NCBI GenBank assembly: GCA_910585355.1
Contig: CAJUDN010000070.1
Span: forward strand, 4,493 to 13,109
Origin: an uncultured Lachnospiraceae bacterium
Lineage (GTDB): Bacteria; Bacillota_A; Clostridia; Lachnospirales; Lachnospiraceae
Reading direction: 5' to 3'
DNA length: 8,617 nucleotides
A program made the position numbers and the translations under genes. The notes beneath the pieces were generated by a model. That model was given only the letters and a program-made list of their open reading frames with translations, did not search any database and was not told where the DNA came from. Positions 1 to 5,373 of the stretch are shown one piece after another (the first letter of the stretch is position 1; the number at the start of each line of letters is the position of its first letter).

Positions 1-87
1 GGATTTCTAAAAATGGCAGGATATGCTAGAGCGTTTAGAATTCGCCTGGGGCGAAAGAACTGAATTTTCTCCTGCTGAACTTTTTAT
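1..87. other. Non-coding stretch downstream of the rpmA terminator
   Basis: I see no supported gene, promoter or structured RNA in these bases. They lie beyond the terminator of the L21-Prp-L27 unit and probably form the spacer before the next minus-strand gene outside the window. In Clostridia that gene is commonly the ribosome-assembly GTPase obgE; this is expectation from synteny, not something visible here. Short open frames run through the segment on both strands but overlap the terminator and the rpmA 3' end out of frame. Confidence 0.5.
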
Positions 88-117
88 AAAAAAGCCCCAT
101 ACCTTAAGTATGGAGCT
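88..117 (-). terminator. Rho-independent terminator of rplU-prp-rpmA
   Basis: Read on the minus strand, a 10-bp stem (AGCTCCATAC pairing with GTATGGGGCT, one T.G wobble) closes a 5-base loop and is followed directly by six T residues (complement of the A-run 88-93). It begins 10 bases after the rpmA stop codon. Stem, loop and T-tract all fit an intrinsic terminator. Confidence 0.93.
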
Positions 118-127
118 CTTTGCTTTA

Positions 128-418
128 TTATTCGTTAATTGCCTTCGGATATACAGAAACCTGCTTTCTGTCTCTGCCTTTTCTTTCAAACCTTACAACG
201 CCGTCAACCTTTGCGAATAATGTGTCGTCGCCGCCGCGGCCTACATTGAGACCCGGATGGATCTTGGTTCCGCGCTGTCTGTAAAGAATATTTCCGGCCA
301 ATACGAACTGTCCGTCTGCTCTCTTTGCTCCAAGGCGTTTAGACTCGGAATCTCTGCCGTTTTTGGTAGAACCAACACCTTTTTTATGGGCAAATAACTG
401 AAGGTTCATCTTAAACAT
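128..418 (-). CDS. rpmA: 50S ribosomal protein bL27 with cleavable N-terminal extension
   Basis: bL27 is a large-subunit protein whose N-terminus reaches towards the peptidyl-transferase centre. The 96-residue product has the hallmark AHKKGVGSTKNGRDS block followed by the KRLGAKRADGQFVLAGNILYRQRG-type core and the GRGGDDTLFAK segment. The first nine residues, MFKMNLQLF, form the Firmicutes-type extension, normally removed by Prp between Phe and Ala to expose mature AHKKG. The ATG at 418 is chosen because GGAGGTG sits 9 bases upstream; the internal Met4 would be too far from it. Known Prp sites usually read LQFF before the cut, so the Leu at the penultimate position (LQLF) is a mild variant. 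The gene starts 5 bases after the prp stop codon and ends at a strong terminator. Confidence 0.98.
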   Translation of the reverse strand: MFKMNLQLFAHKKGVGSTKNGRDSESKRLGAKRADGQFVLAGNILYRQRGTKIHPGLNVGRGGDDTLFAKVDGVVRFERKGRDRKQVSVYPKAINE

Positions 419-423
419 ATCGG

Positions 424-753
424 TTACACCTCCCTGAATCGAAAATTGATGTATTCTGCTCCGTATTCATCCCGGATACTTTCCAGTCCGAGAATCAGGG
501 ATTTCATGAGGAGCTGCGACTCAGAACTCATGGAATCCGGGAAGAAAAAGGAAAACTTTCCTCCGTCTTCTGTTACGCTTCCCTCAAAATGATCTTTCGT
601 AAAACGTTCAACGGAATTCGCCATGTTGAGAGCCAATACAGAAACAGCAGCACAAACTACATCCTGTCCGTATTCTGCATAGCCAGCATGGCCTGTTATT
701 TCAATCCCTTTCTCTGCATGGTTCTTGTCACATAGGATCATTACCTGAATCAT
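424..753 (-). CDS. prp: Ribosomal-processing cysteine protease Prp
   Basis: Prp cleaves the N-terminal extension of bL27, an essential processing step in Staphylococcus aureus and predicted in other Firmicutes. The 109-residue product carries the family signature GHAGYAEYGQDVVCAA. With the ATG at 753 its catalytic pair is His22 and Cys34, the same numbering as in S. aureus Prp, which supports this start. There is no recognisable Shine-Dalgarno before the ATG. It lies only 6 bases after the rplU stop codon, so translation is probably coupled to rplU. A second ATG at 741 is possible but would shorten the conserved first strand. The placement between rplU and rpmA is the classical one and puts the protease next to its substrate. 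Confidence 0.95.
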   Translation of the reverse strand: MIQVMILCDKNHAEKGIEITGHAGYAEYGQDVVCAAVSVLALNMANSVERFTKDHFEGSVTEDGGKFSFFFPDSMSSESQLLMKSLILGLESIRDEYGAEYINFRFREV

Positions 754-759
754 ACGAAA

Positions 760-1068
760 TTAAGCGTTGATTTTTTCAATCTTAACCTGAGTATAAAGCT
801 GTCTGTGACCGTTTTTCTTATGATAGCCGGTTTTGCGCTTATACTTGTAAACGATAACTTTCTTGCCCTTTCCAACCTTTTCAACTGTTGCGGAAACGGT
901 TGCGCCTTCTACTGTGGGGCATCCGATCGTAAGCTCGCCGTTGTTTACAGCCAAAACCTGATCGAAAGTTACTGCGGAACCGACCTCGCCGTCGATTCTC
1001 TCGATTTTGATGCTGTCGCCTTCGGCTACTTTATACTGCTTACCACCTGTTGCAATAATCGCGTACAT
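760..1068 (-). CDS. rplU: 50S ribosomal protein bL21
   Basis: The 102-residue product is a full-length bL21. It starts MYAIIATGGKQYKVAEGD, continues through the EVGSAVTFDQVLAV region, and ends with the basic KYKRKTGYHKKNGHRQ block that contacts 23S rRNA, then YTQVKIEKI. It binds 23S rRNA during early assembly of the large subunit. AGGAGGTG lies 5-6 bases before the ATG, a strong ribosome binding site. It is the first gene of a three-gene unit with prp and rpmA, transcribed from the promoter at 1156-1184 through a structured leader. Confidence 0.98.
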   Translation of the reverse strand: MYAIIATGGKQYKVAEGDSIKIERIDGEVGSAVTFDQVLAVNNGELTIGCPTVEGATVSATVEKVGKGKKVIVYKYKRKTGYHKKNGHRQLYTQVKIEKINA

Positions 1069-1149
1069 ATTGCACCTCCTATTATCATTACTCGCCAGTT
1101 ATGGTGTATTTCCACTGGAAATCCTTGTAAACCTCACTGTGCGGCATAC
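1069..1149 (-). ncRNA. Probable L21 leader (cis-regulatory 5' UTR of rplU)
   Basis: About 80 bases lie between the predicted transcription start and the rplU ATG. Two mutually exclusive hairpins are visible: ATTTCC/GGAAAT with a 3-base loop (1108-1122) and CCAGT/ACTGG (1095-1099 with 1114-1118), which share the GG at 1117-1118. Firmicutes rplU operons are known to carry an L21 leader (an Rfam family) at this position, presumed to mediate feedback by a ribosomal protein. I infer family membership from position, size and structure; I could not run a covariance model. The 5' end is an estimate from the promoter. Confidence 0.55.
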
Positions 1150-1155
1150 TATGTT

Positions 1156-1184
1156 ATAATACCATCAGGTTTTCCCTGTGTCAA
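1156..1184 (-). promoter_or_regulatory. Sigma-A promoter of rplU-prp-rpmA
   Basis: The -35 box is a perfect TTGACA (1179-1184). After a 17-base spacer comes TATTAT (1156-1161), preceded by TGG, which forms an extended -10. The -35 box and most of the spacer lie inside the last codons of the RNase G gene, whose TGA is at 1165-1167. The ribosomal protein unit therefore has its own strong start while nested in the upstream gene. Confidence 0.88.
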
Positions 1185-2364
1185 CAGTTTTTTCAGAAAA
1201 ACCTGTCAGAAACTGCTCGTGGAGGGGGCTTTTTATCTTTTTCCTGGTGATCTCCACCAGACCCAGGGCCGTCATATCCACAAGAACCGTTTTTACCGGA
1301 TCCATTGCCAGGTGTTTTCGGAAGCTGGACAACAGTTCCCGATTCTGTTCCTTTGTTTCCATGTCAATAAAATCCACCAGAATGATACCGGATAAATTTC
1401 TGAGACGAAGCTGGGCGGCAATTTCAGAAGCCGCCTCCAGATTGGTATTGAAATAGGTCTCAGACGCTGTTTTTTTTCCGGTGTTTTTTCCCGTATTGAC
1501 ATCGATGACTGTCATGGCTTCTGTGGGATCAATCACAAGATATCCGCCGGATTTCAACCATACCTGTCTGGAAAGCGCGCGGTCTAAAGCGGTTTCCAAA
1601 TGGTAAAGGGCCCACAGAGGGTATGTTTCATCAGAATAAAGGCGGAGTCTGACATCAGACAACGAATCTGAAAAAAGGCCGGACTGGCGAAGTTCTTCAT
1701 AAATTTCAGGAATATCCGTGACAATTTCCTCTGTTTCAGATTTCCTCACATTGGAGACCGTCTGTATAACAAAGCTTTCCGGACGATACAGGGCGCTGTA
1801 ACAGGTACGGCACTCTGCGTCAGAATATATTTTATGGAGCTTTTTCCACAGCAGGTCCGTCTCCTCCCAGATCGTTTCAAAAGGAGCCGTATATGCGTTG
1901 GTCCGTACAATAAGACCGTAATCTCCAGGGGAGCGGCTCTCCCATTGGGCCTTTAACTCTGTCCTCCACATCCCATCCCTGATCTTGGCAGAAATTCCAA
2001 GATTACCAGCCTGGGAAGTAAGCACCACATAATGTCCGGTCAGGCATAAATTGGTACTGAGGACGGCATCCTTTGTTTTTACCGCCGCCCGCGTCACCTG
2101 AACGGGAATCTCATCTCCGGCTCTTAAGAGACGGGGGCCGTTCCATTCGGAAAGGCTTAAATAACCATTGACTCCAGGCTGGTATTCCACAAAGGCGGCG
2201 CCCAGATTTTTCACAATATTGCGGACTTTTCCAATATAGATGGCGCCCAGACGTTCCGTCTCCTTTTCAGGCTCCGCCTCAATCTGTAAAATCCGCCCCG
2301 GGGAGGCCAGTACAGCGACGGTTTTTCCACGAAGTTTTGTAAATATAAGTTTATTCAATGTCAT
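1165..2364 (-). CDS. rng: Ribonuclease G/E family endoribonuclease, short form
   Basis: Single-strand-specific endoribonuclease of the RNase E/G family, acting in rRNA maturation and mRNA decay. The 399-residue product has an S1 RNA-binding region (about residues 38-95, GAIYIGKVRNIVKNLGAAF) and the catalytic DNase I-like region (about 270-375). It keeps both metal-ligand aspartates: Asp288 in TVIDVNTGK and Asp331 in LVDFIDM. Their 43-residue spacing equals that of E. coli Asp303 and Asp346. The FNTNLEAASEIAAQLRLRNL block is also typical. The protein stops soon after EITRKKIKSP, so the CPxC Zn-link and the small C-terminal domain of E. coli RNase G (about 489 residues) are absent. The ATG at 2364 is preferred because GGAGGAG lies 8 bases upstream; a further in-frame ATG at 2451 lies within the upstream gene. 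The gene overlaps that upstream gene by 14 bases. Confidence 0.93.
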   Translation of the reverse strand: MTLNKLIFTKLRGKTVAVLASPGRILQIEAEPEKETERLGAIYIGKVRNIVKNLGAAFVEYQPGVNGYLSLSEWNGPRLLRAGDEIPVQVTRAAVKTKDAVLSTNLCLTGHYVVLTSQAGNLGISAKIRDGMWRTELKAQWESRSPGDYGLIVRTNAYTAPFETIWEETDLLWKKLHKIYSDAECRTCYSALYRPESFVIQTVSNVRKSETEEIVTDIPEIYEELRQSGLFSDSLSDVRLRLYSDETYPLWALYHLETALDRALSRQVWLKSGGYLVIDPTEAMTVIDVNTGKNTGKKTASETYFNTNLEAASEIAAQLRLRNLSGIILVDFIDMETKEQNRELLSSFRKHLAMDPVKTVLVDMTALGLVEITRKKIKSPLHEQFLTGFSEKTVDTGKT

Positions 2365-3076
2365 CTCCAAACTCCTCCAGGGAAATGAACATATGGGAGG
2401 TATCCGAACCGCTGTCCGCATAGACCTCTTCCCTGTTGATGCGAAAGGCAAAGGCCGGATATTCTTTTCCGAGGGATTTGCAGTATGTCTCCAAAAGCTG
2501 CTCCGGTTTCATGTTGGCAGAACTCCCCGAGGAAAGTTTAAGAAAAATCCCCTCGCCATCCTCTGTCAGCCTCTTTTCATAAATCAGAGGCTTAAGATCC
2601 ATGAGCTTTTCGCCTTTTTTCGCCTTTTTCATCACTTCCAGATTTCCGTTTTCTACAAACAGCATGAGATTTGTAAAAAACTCTTTATCGGAACACGAAA
2701 GTCCGTTATCATAGTCTTTTCGGAGCGTTATGGTATAGTCGCAGGCCGCCACCAGGGACATGGCATTGGCAGCGTCATCCGGAAGTCTCTTATAACTTAA
2801 GACCTTCATGTCCTCCACCATCGCCTCATTTAACCGCCGGACCATTTCTTTCGACGAGTCCGTGGACAGCACTTCAATGTCCAGATATTCTCCGCTTCCC
2901 GTCAGTCCGACTCCCAGGGGAGCCGCAAAAGACATAATCTGGTGAGGGGAAAAACCTTCGGAATAACGGATATCCACATCAGCCCGGCGCATGGCCTTCT
3001 GGAAATACCGCATAATATCCAGATGTCCGATGAATTTCATATTGCCCTGTTTGGAAAACTTAATCCTGATCTTCAT
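2351..3076 (-). CDS. TIGR03936/DUF2344 radical SAM-associated protein
   Basis: The 241-residue protein begins MKIRIKFSKQGNMKFIGHLD and contains the family blocks RRADVDIRYSEGFSPHQ and FAAPLGVGLTGSGEYLDIEV. I recognise it as the radical SAM-linked protein TIGR03936 (DUF2344). In some bacteria this domain is fused to the C-terminus of the TIGR03960 radical SAM protein; here it is a separate gene overlapping that gene's end by 17 bases, consistent with a functional pair. The biochemical role is unknown to me. The start at 3076 is chosen because GGAGGAGGTG sits just upstream; an in-frame ATG at 3109 adds eleven non-conserved residues that lie wholly in the upstream gene. The 3' end overlaps the RNase G start by 14 bases, which suggests translational coupling along the three genes. 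Confidence 0.9.
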   Translation of the reverse strand: MKIRIKFSKQGNMKFIGHLDIMRYFQKAMRRADVDIRYSEGFSPHQIMSFAAPLGVGLTGSGEYLDIEVLSTDSSKEMVRRLNEAMVEDMKVLSYKRLPDDAANAMSLVAACDYTITLRKDYDNGLSCSDKEFFTNLMLFVENGNLEVMKKAKKGEKLMDLKPLIYEKRLTEDGEGIFLKLSSGSSANMKPEQLLETYCKSLGKEYPAFAFRINREEVYADSGSDTSHMFISLEEFGDDIE

Positions 3077-4925
3077 AGCAGACACCTCCTCCGAACCGTT
3101 TGATTCCACAGCCGGAACATCTCTCCCGGCAATTTGGGGTTACTGTCCCCTTAATGGAGTTTAACCATTCTCTTTTTAAGAATTCCTTTGTGACTCCAGA
3201 GTCGATGAAGTCCCACGGGAATATCTCGTTAAGGCTCCGCTCTCTGGTGGTGTAAAAATCGATATCCACACCGCAGGTCTCAAAGGCCTTCATCCAGACT
3301 TCATTTTTAAAGGTTTCAGACCAGGCGTCATAAAGAGCCCCGTTTTTGTAGGCCTCCTCAATGACTGCCCCCACTCGTCTGTCGCCTCTGGCCAGGACGC
3401 CCTCTAAAACGGTTACATCGGCTTCATGCCAGTTATATTTTAAACTCTTGTAATTTAGCATTTCCTTCATTTTATGGTTGACCACGCGGGCTTTTCCAAG
3501 AAATTCTTCTTTCGTACACATTCTGGCCCACTGGAAGGGAGTAAAGGGCTTCGGCACAAAGAAGGAGGTGCTGGCCACCACCTGGACCTTCCCCTTCCTC
3601 TGGTCTTTGGGAATTTCATAATATTTTTCCGCAATCTTTTCTGACAGAAGGGCAATTCCCTCCATGTCCTCTGTGGTCTCTGTGGGAAGTCCCAGCATAA
3701 AGTAAAGCTTTACCCGGTTCCAGCCTCCAAGAAAGGCTTCGCTTGCGCCGCTTAAGATTTCCTCTTCCGTAAGGCCCTTGTTGATAACGTCCCGAAGTCT
3801 CTGGGAACCGGCCTCCGGAGCAAAAGTAAGACTGCTCTTTTTCACGTCCTGCACCTTGCTCATGACGTCCAGGGAAAAAGCGTCAATCCTCAGAGACGGC
3901 AGGGAAACATTGACGCCCTTTCCGTGGAATTCCTCAATTAAAAACCGGACGAGGCTTTCCAGACTACGATAGTCGCTGGAGCTTAAGGAGCTTAAGGAGA
4001 TTTCCTCATGTCCGGTGCTTTTTAACATCTTTTTCGCCAGCTCTTTCAGCTTTTCCACACTTTTTTCACGGACGGGCCGGTAAATTATTCCTGCCTGACA
4101 GAACCGGCAGCCACGGATGCAGCCGCGCATGATTTCTAGCACCACGCGGTCCTGGGTCACTTTGATAAAAGGAACCAGTGGTTTTTCCGGATAAAAGGTA
4201 TCTGTCATTTCCATCATGATCTGCCGCTGGACCTTTTTAGGCGCTTCCGGACAGTTGGGAAGAAAGCTTTTGATGGTTCCGTCCTCATTGTATTCCGGGT
4301 CATAGAGGGATGGGACATAGAGTCCCGGAATCTGCGCCGCCCTCTTTAAAAAGGCGTCTCTGGAATCGTTCTGCTTTCTGGATTCCTTATAGGCGTCCAT
4401 CAAATCATAATACACGGTTTCCCCGTCGCCGATATAGAAAATATCAAAGAATTCCGCAATGGGCTCCGGGTTTAAGGCGCAGGGGCCGCCGCCGATGACG
4501 ATGGGGTCGTCCCAGGTACGGTCTGCCGCATGCAGAGGAATCCGGGATAAATCCAGAATCTGCAAAATATTTGTATAGCACATTTCATACTGGAGCGTGA
4601 TTCCAAGAAAATCAAAATTTTTAATGGGCTCCTGGGTCTCCATGGAAAACAGAGGGATGTGTTTCTCCCTCATGACGGCGTCCAAATCCATCCAGGGCGA
4701 ATAGACTCTCTCACAGTATACATCCTCTTTCTTATTGAGCATGTCGTAAAGAATCTGAATGCCCAGATGAGACATGCCGATCTCATAAACGTCCGGGAAA
4801 CACATGGCAAAGCGGACGGCCACAGATTTCGGGTCTTTCATACACATGTTCACTTCGCCGCCGATGTAGCGGGCGGGCTGCTGGATTGATAACAGTATCT
4901 CATCGCTTAACGCTAATCTTCTCAT
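3060..4925 (-). CDS. TIGR03960-type B12-binding-domain radical SAM protein
   Basis: The 621-residue protein starts LALSDEILLSIQQPARYIG and has an N-terminal cobalamin-binding-like region (about 40-200), although I see no canonical DxHxxG cobalt-ligand motif. A radical SAM core follows, with the 4Fe-4S motif CIRGCRFC (Cys269, Cys273, Cys276) in GCIRGCRFCQAG. Later blocks such as RIDAF, LTFAPEAGSQRLRDVINKG and KLYFMLGLPTET match the SPASM-free B12-type architecture. The C-terminus adds a cysteine cluster (Cys599, Cys603, Cys606, Cys616) that could ligate a second metal centre; this is inference. The substrate is unknown. The partner gene TIGR03936 overlaps its 3' end. The start at 4925 has AGAGG about 6 bases upstream and gives the family N-terminus. 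The likely promoter is 5081-5109. Confidence 0.92.
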   Translation of the reverse strand: MRRLALSDEILLSIQQPARYIGGEVNMCMKDPKSVAVRFAMCFPDVYEIGMSHLGIQILYDMLNKKEDVYCERVYSPWMDLDAVMREKHIPLFSMETQEPIKNFDFLGITLQYEMCYTNILQILDLSRIPLHAADRTWDDPIVIGGGPCALNPEPIAEFFDIFYIGDGETVYYDLMDAYKESRKQNDSRDAFLKRAAQIPGLYVPSLYDPEYNEDGTIKSFLPNCPEAPKKVQRQIMMEMTDTFYPEKPLVPFIKVTQDRVVLEIMRGCIRGCRFCQAGIIYRPVREKSVEKLKELAKKMLKSTGHEEISLSSLSSSDYRSLESLVRFLIEEFHGKGVNVSLPSLRIDAFSLDVMSKVQDVKKSSLTFAPEAGSQRLRDVINKGLTEEEILSGASEAFLGGWNRVKLYFMLGLPTETTEDMEGIALLSEKIAEKYYEIPKDQRKGKVQVVASTSFFVPKPFTPFQWARMCTKEEFLGKARVVNHKMKEMLNYKSLKYNWHEADVTVLEGVLARGDRRVGAVIEEAYKNGALYDAWSETFKNEVWMKAFETCGVDIDFYTTRERSLNEIFPWDFIDSGVTKEFLKREWLNSIKGTVTPNCRERCSGCGIKRFGGGVCYEDQD

Positions 4926-4946
4926 GATCGCCTCTTTTTCTTTATT

Positions 4947-5090
4947 TTATGGGCACTTTCCGGATGTTTCTTTCGTTCCATTTTCCAAAAATGCCTGATT
5001 TAAATGACACATATTCCGCACCTTTCTTTCAACTTCCTCGCCGTCTTCTGCCCTCAATACATATGCTTTTTTACAGCTCCATCTTACCAT
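4947..5090 (-). CDS. Candidate small ORF of 47 codons before the radical SAM gene
   Basis: An open frame of 47 residues ends 21 bases before the radical SAM start. It begins MVRWSCKKAYVLRAEDGEEV, is rich in charged residues, has three cysteines (6, 28, 46) and ends ETSGKCP. I do not recognise the family. Its first ATG (5088-5090) overlaps the -10 box of the best promoter, so full-length translation would need another transcript. An internal ATG at 5010-5012 has AAAGGTG 6 bases upstream and would give a 21-residue peptide starting MCHLNQAFLENG. It could be a conserved micro-protein, a leader peptide, or chance. Composition looks coding-like, but this is a judgement by eye. Confidence 0.35.
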   Translation of the reverse strand: MVRWSCKKAYVLRAEDGEEVERKVRNMCHLNQAFLENGTKETSGKCP

Positions 5091-5109
5091 AAACCCTATT
5101 TGCCGTCAA
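5081..5109 (-). promoter_or_regulatory. Sigma-A promoter of the radical SAM-DUF2344-rng unit
   Basis: A -35 box TTGACG (5104-5109), a 17-base spacer, and a -10 box TAAGAT (5081-5086) preceded by TGG as an extended -10. It would start transcription near 5074 and leave a roughly 150-base 5' UTR before the radical SAM ATG. This is the best match in the gap. Confidence 0.72.
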
Positions 5110-5264
5110 TTCATGTTCTTTTTTTGATATGAAATTGGAGCTGCTGCTTCATAAATGATACTCATGTTGAAAACGTGAAAGAAGATGCCTCTTTCCTGAA
5201 CATGCTCTAATCTATTCAATATGGCATATAGTAAAACCTGAACCGCGCAGGGGGAAGATGTCAT
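5106..5264 (-). CDS. Doubtful 52-codon open frame within the structured region
   Basis: ATG at 5262-5264 to TGA at 5106-5108 gives 52 residues, starting MTSSPCAVQVLLYAILNRLE and ending APISYQKKNMN. The frame stays open upstream to a TAG inside the nested palindrome. There is no clear Shine-Dalgarno, and part of the frame coincides with inverted-repeat arms. Its stop codon falls inside the -35 box of the next promoter. It may be part of a dispersed repeat rather than a gene. I list it because its length and protein-like composition deserve a database check. Confidence 0.18.
   Translation of the reverse strand: MTSSPCAVQVLLYAILNRLEHVQERGIFFHVFNMSIIYEAAAPISYQKKNMN
5163..5204 (-). other. Nested hairpin in the intergenic gap
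   Basis: Outer arms CATGTT (5163-5168) and AACATG (5199-5204) enclose inner arms GAAAGA (5177-5182) and TCTTTC (5190-5195). In addition GATGCCTCTTTC (5184-5195) is complementary, with one wobble on the minus-strand RNA, to the segment at 5328-5339. The hairpin could therefore rearrange with the larger palindrome next to it. No T-tract follows, so it is not an obvious terminator. Confidence 0.5.
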
Positions 5265-5371
5265 GATAATGCCCAATGACCTTTTCCCTACTCGCTACGC
5301 CGCCCACACGCCGCTTTAGCGGTGCACGAAAAAGGCATCCCCCCTGTTCCTCCCAGAGCGAATGCCATATT
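5218..5371. repeat. 154-base nested imperfect palindrome, possible MITE-like or structured RNA element
   Basis: Terminal arms AATATGGCAT (5218-5227) and ATGCCATATT (5362-5371) are perfect inverted repeats of 10 bases. Inside them, CAGGGGG plus GATG (from 5249) pairs with CATCCCCCCTG (5337-5345 region) with a small bulge. Inside that, CCTTTTCCC-type and GAAAAAGG arms pair, and at the centre CACGCCGC and GCGGTG flank a TTTA loop (about 5308-5324). Four concentric stems in order are unlikely by chance. The terminal inverted repeats, small size and lack of a good coding frame suggest a miniature mobile element or a structured RNA. I see no certain target-site duplication. Confidence 0.6.
5329..5366 (-). 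terminator. Probable terminator of the bactofilin-NlpC/P60 unit
   Basis: On the minus strand GGCATTC (5360-5366) pairs with GGATGCC (5334-5340), 7 bp including one wobble, across a purine-rich loop of about 19 bases, and is followed by TTTTT (5329-5333). It starts 7 bases after the hydrolase stop codon. The loop is long for an intrinsic terminator, and the same bases can pair elsewhere in the 5218-5371 palindrome, so efficiency is uncertain. Confidence 0.55.
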
Positions 5372-5373
5372 CT

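Noticed and set aside
7..189. Minus-strand frame of 60 codons at the left edge
   Set aside because: It spans the rpmA terminator and overlaps the rpmA 3' end out of frame, with no ribosome binding site.
805..1395. Plus-strand open frame of 196 codons
   Set aside because: It runs antisense through rplU, its leader and promoter, and the end of rng. It has a cysteine-rich, non-protein-like composition and is a shadow of the real genes.
2365..2451. N-terminal extension of RNase G from the ATG at 2451
   Set aside because: It lies inside the upstream coding region with no Shine-Dalgarno, while the ATG at 2364 has GGAGGAG at good spacing and gives the family N-terminus.
2240..2800. Plus-strand open frame of 186 codons
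   Set aside because: It lies antisense across the overlapping ends of the RNase G and DUF2344 genes, has no ribosome binding site and shows no family features.
4947..5090. The small cysteine-containing frame as a RiPP precursor matured by the adjacent radical SAM enzyme
   Set aside because: The enzyme is of the widespread TIGR03960 type with a B12-like domain and a housekeeping neighbourhood. There is no SPASM domain, transporter, protease or recognisable leader-core layout.
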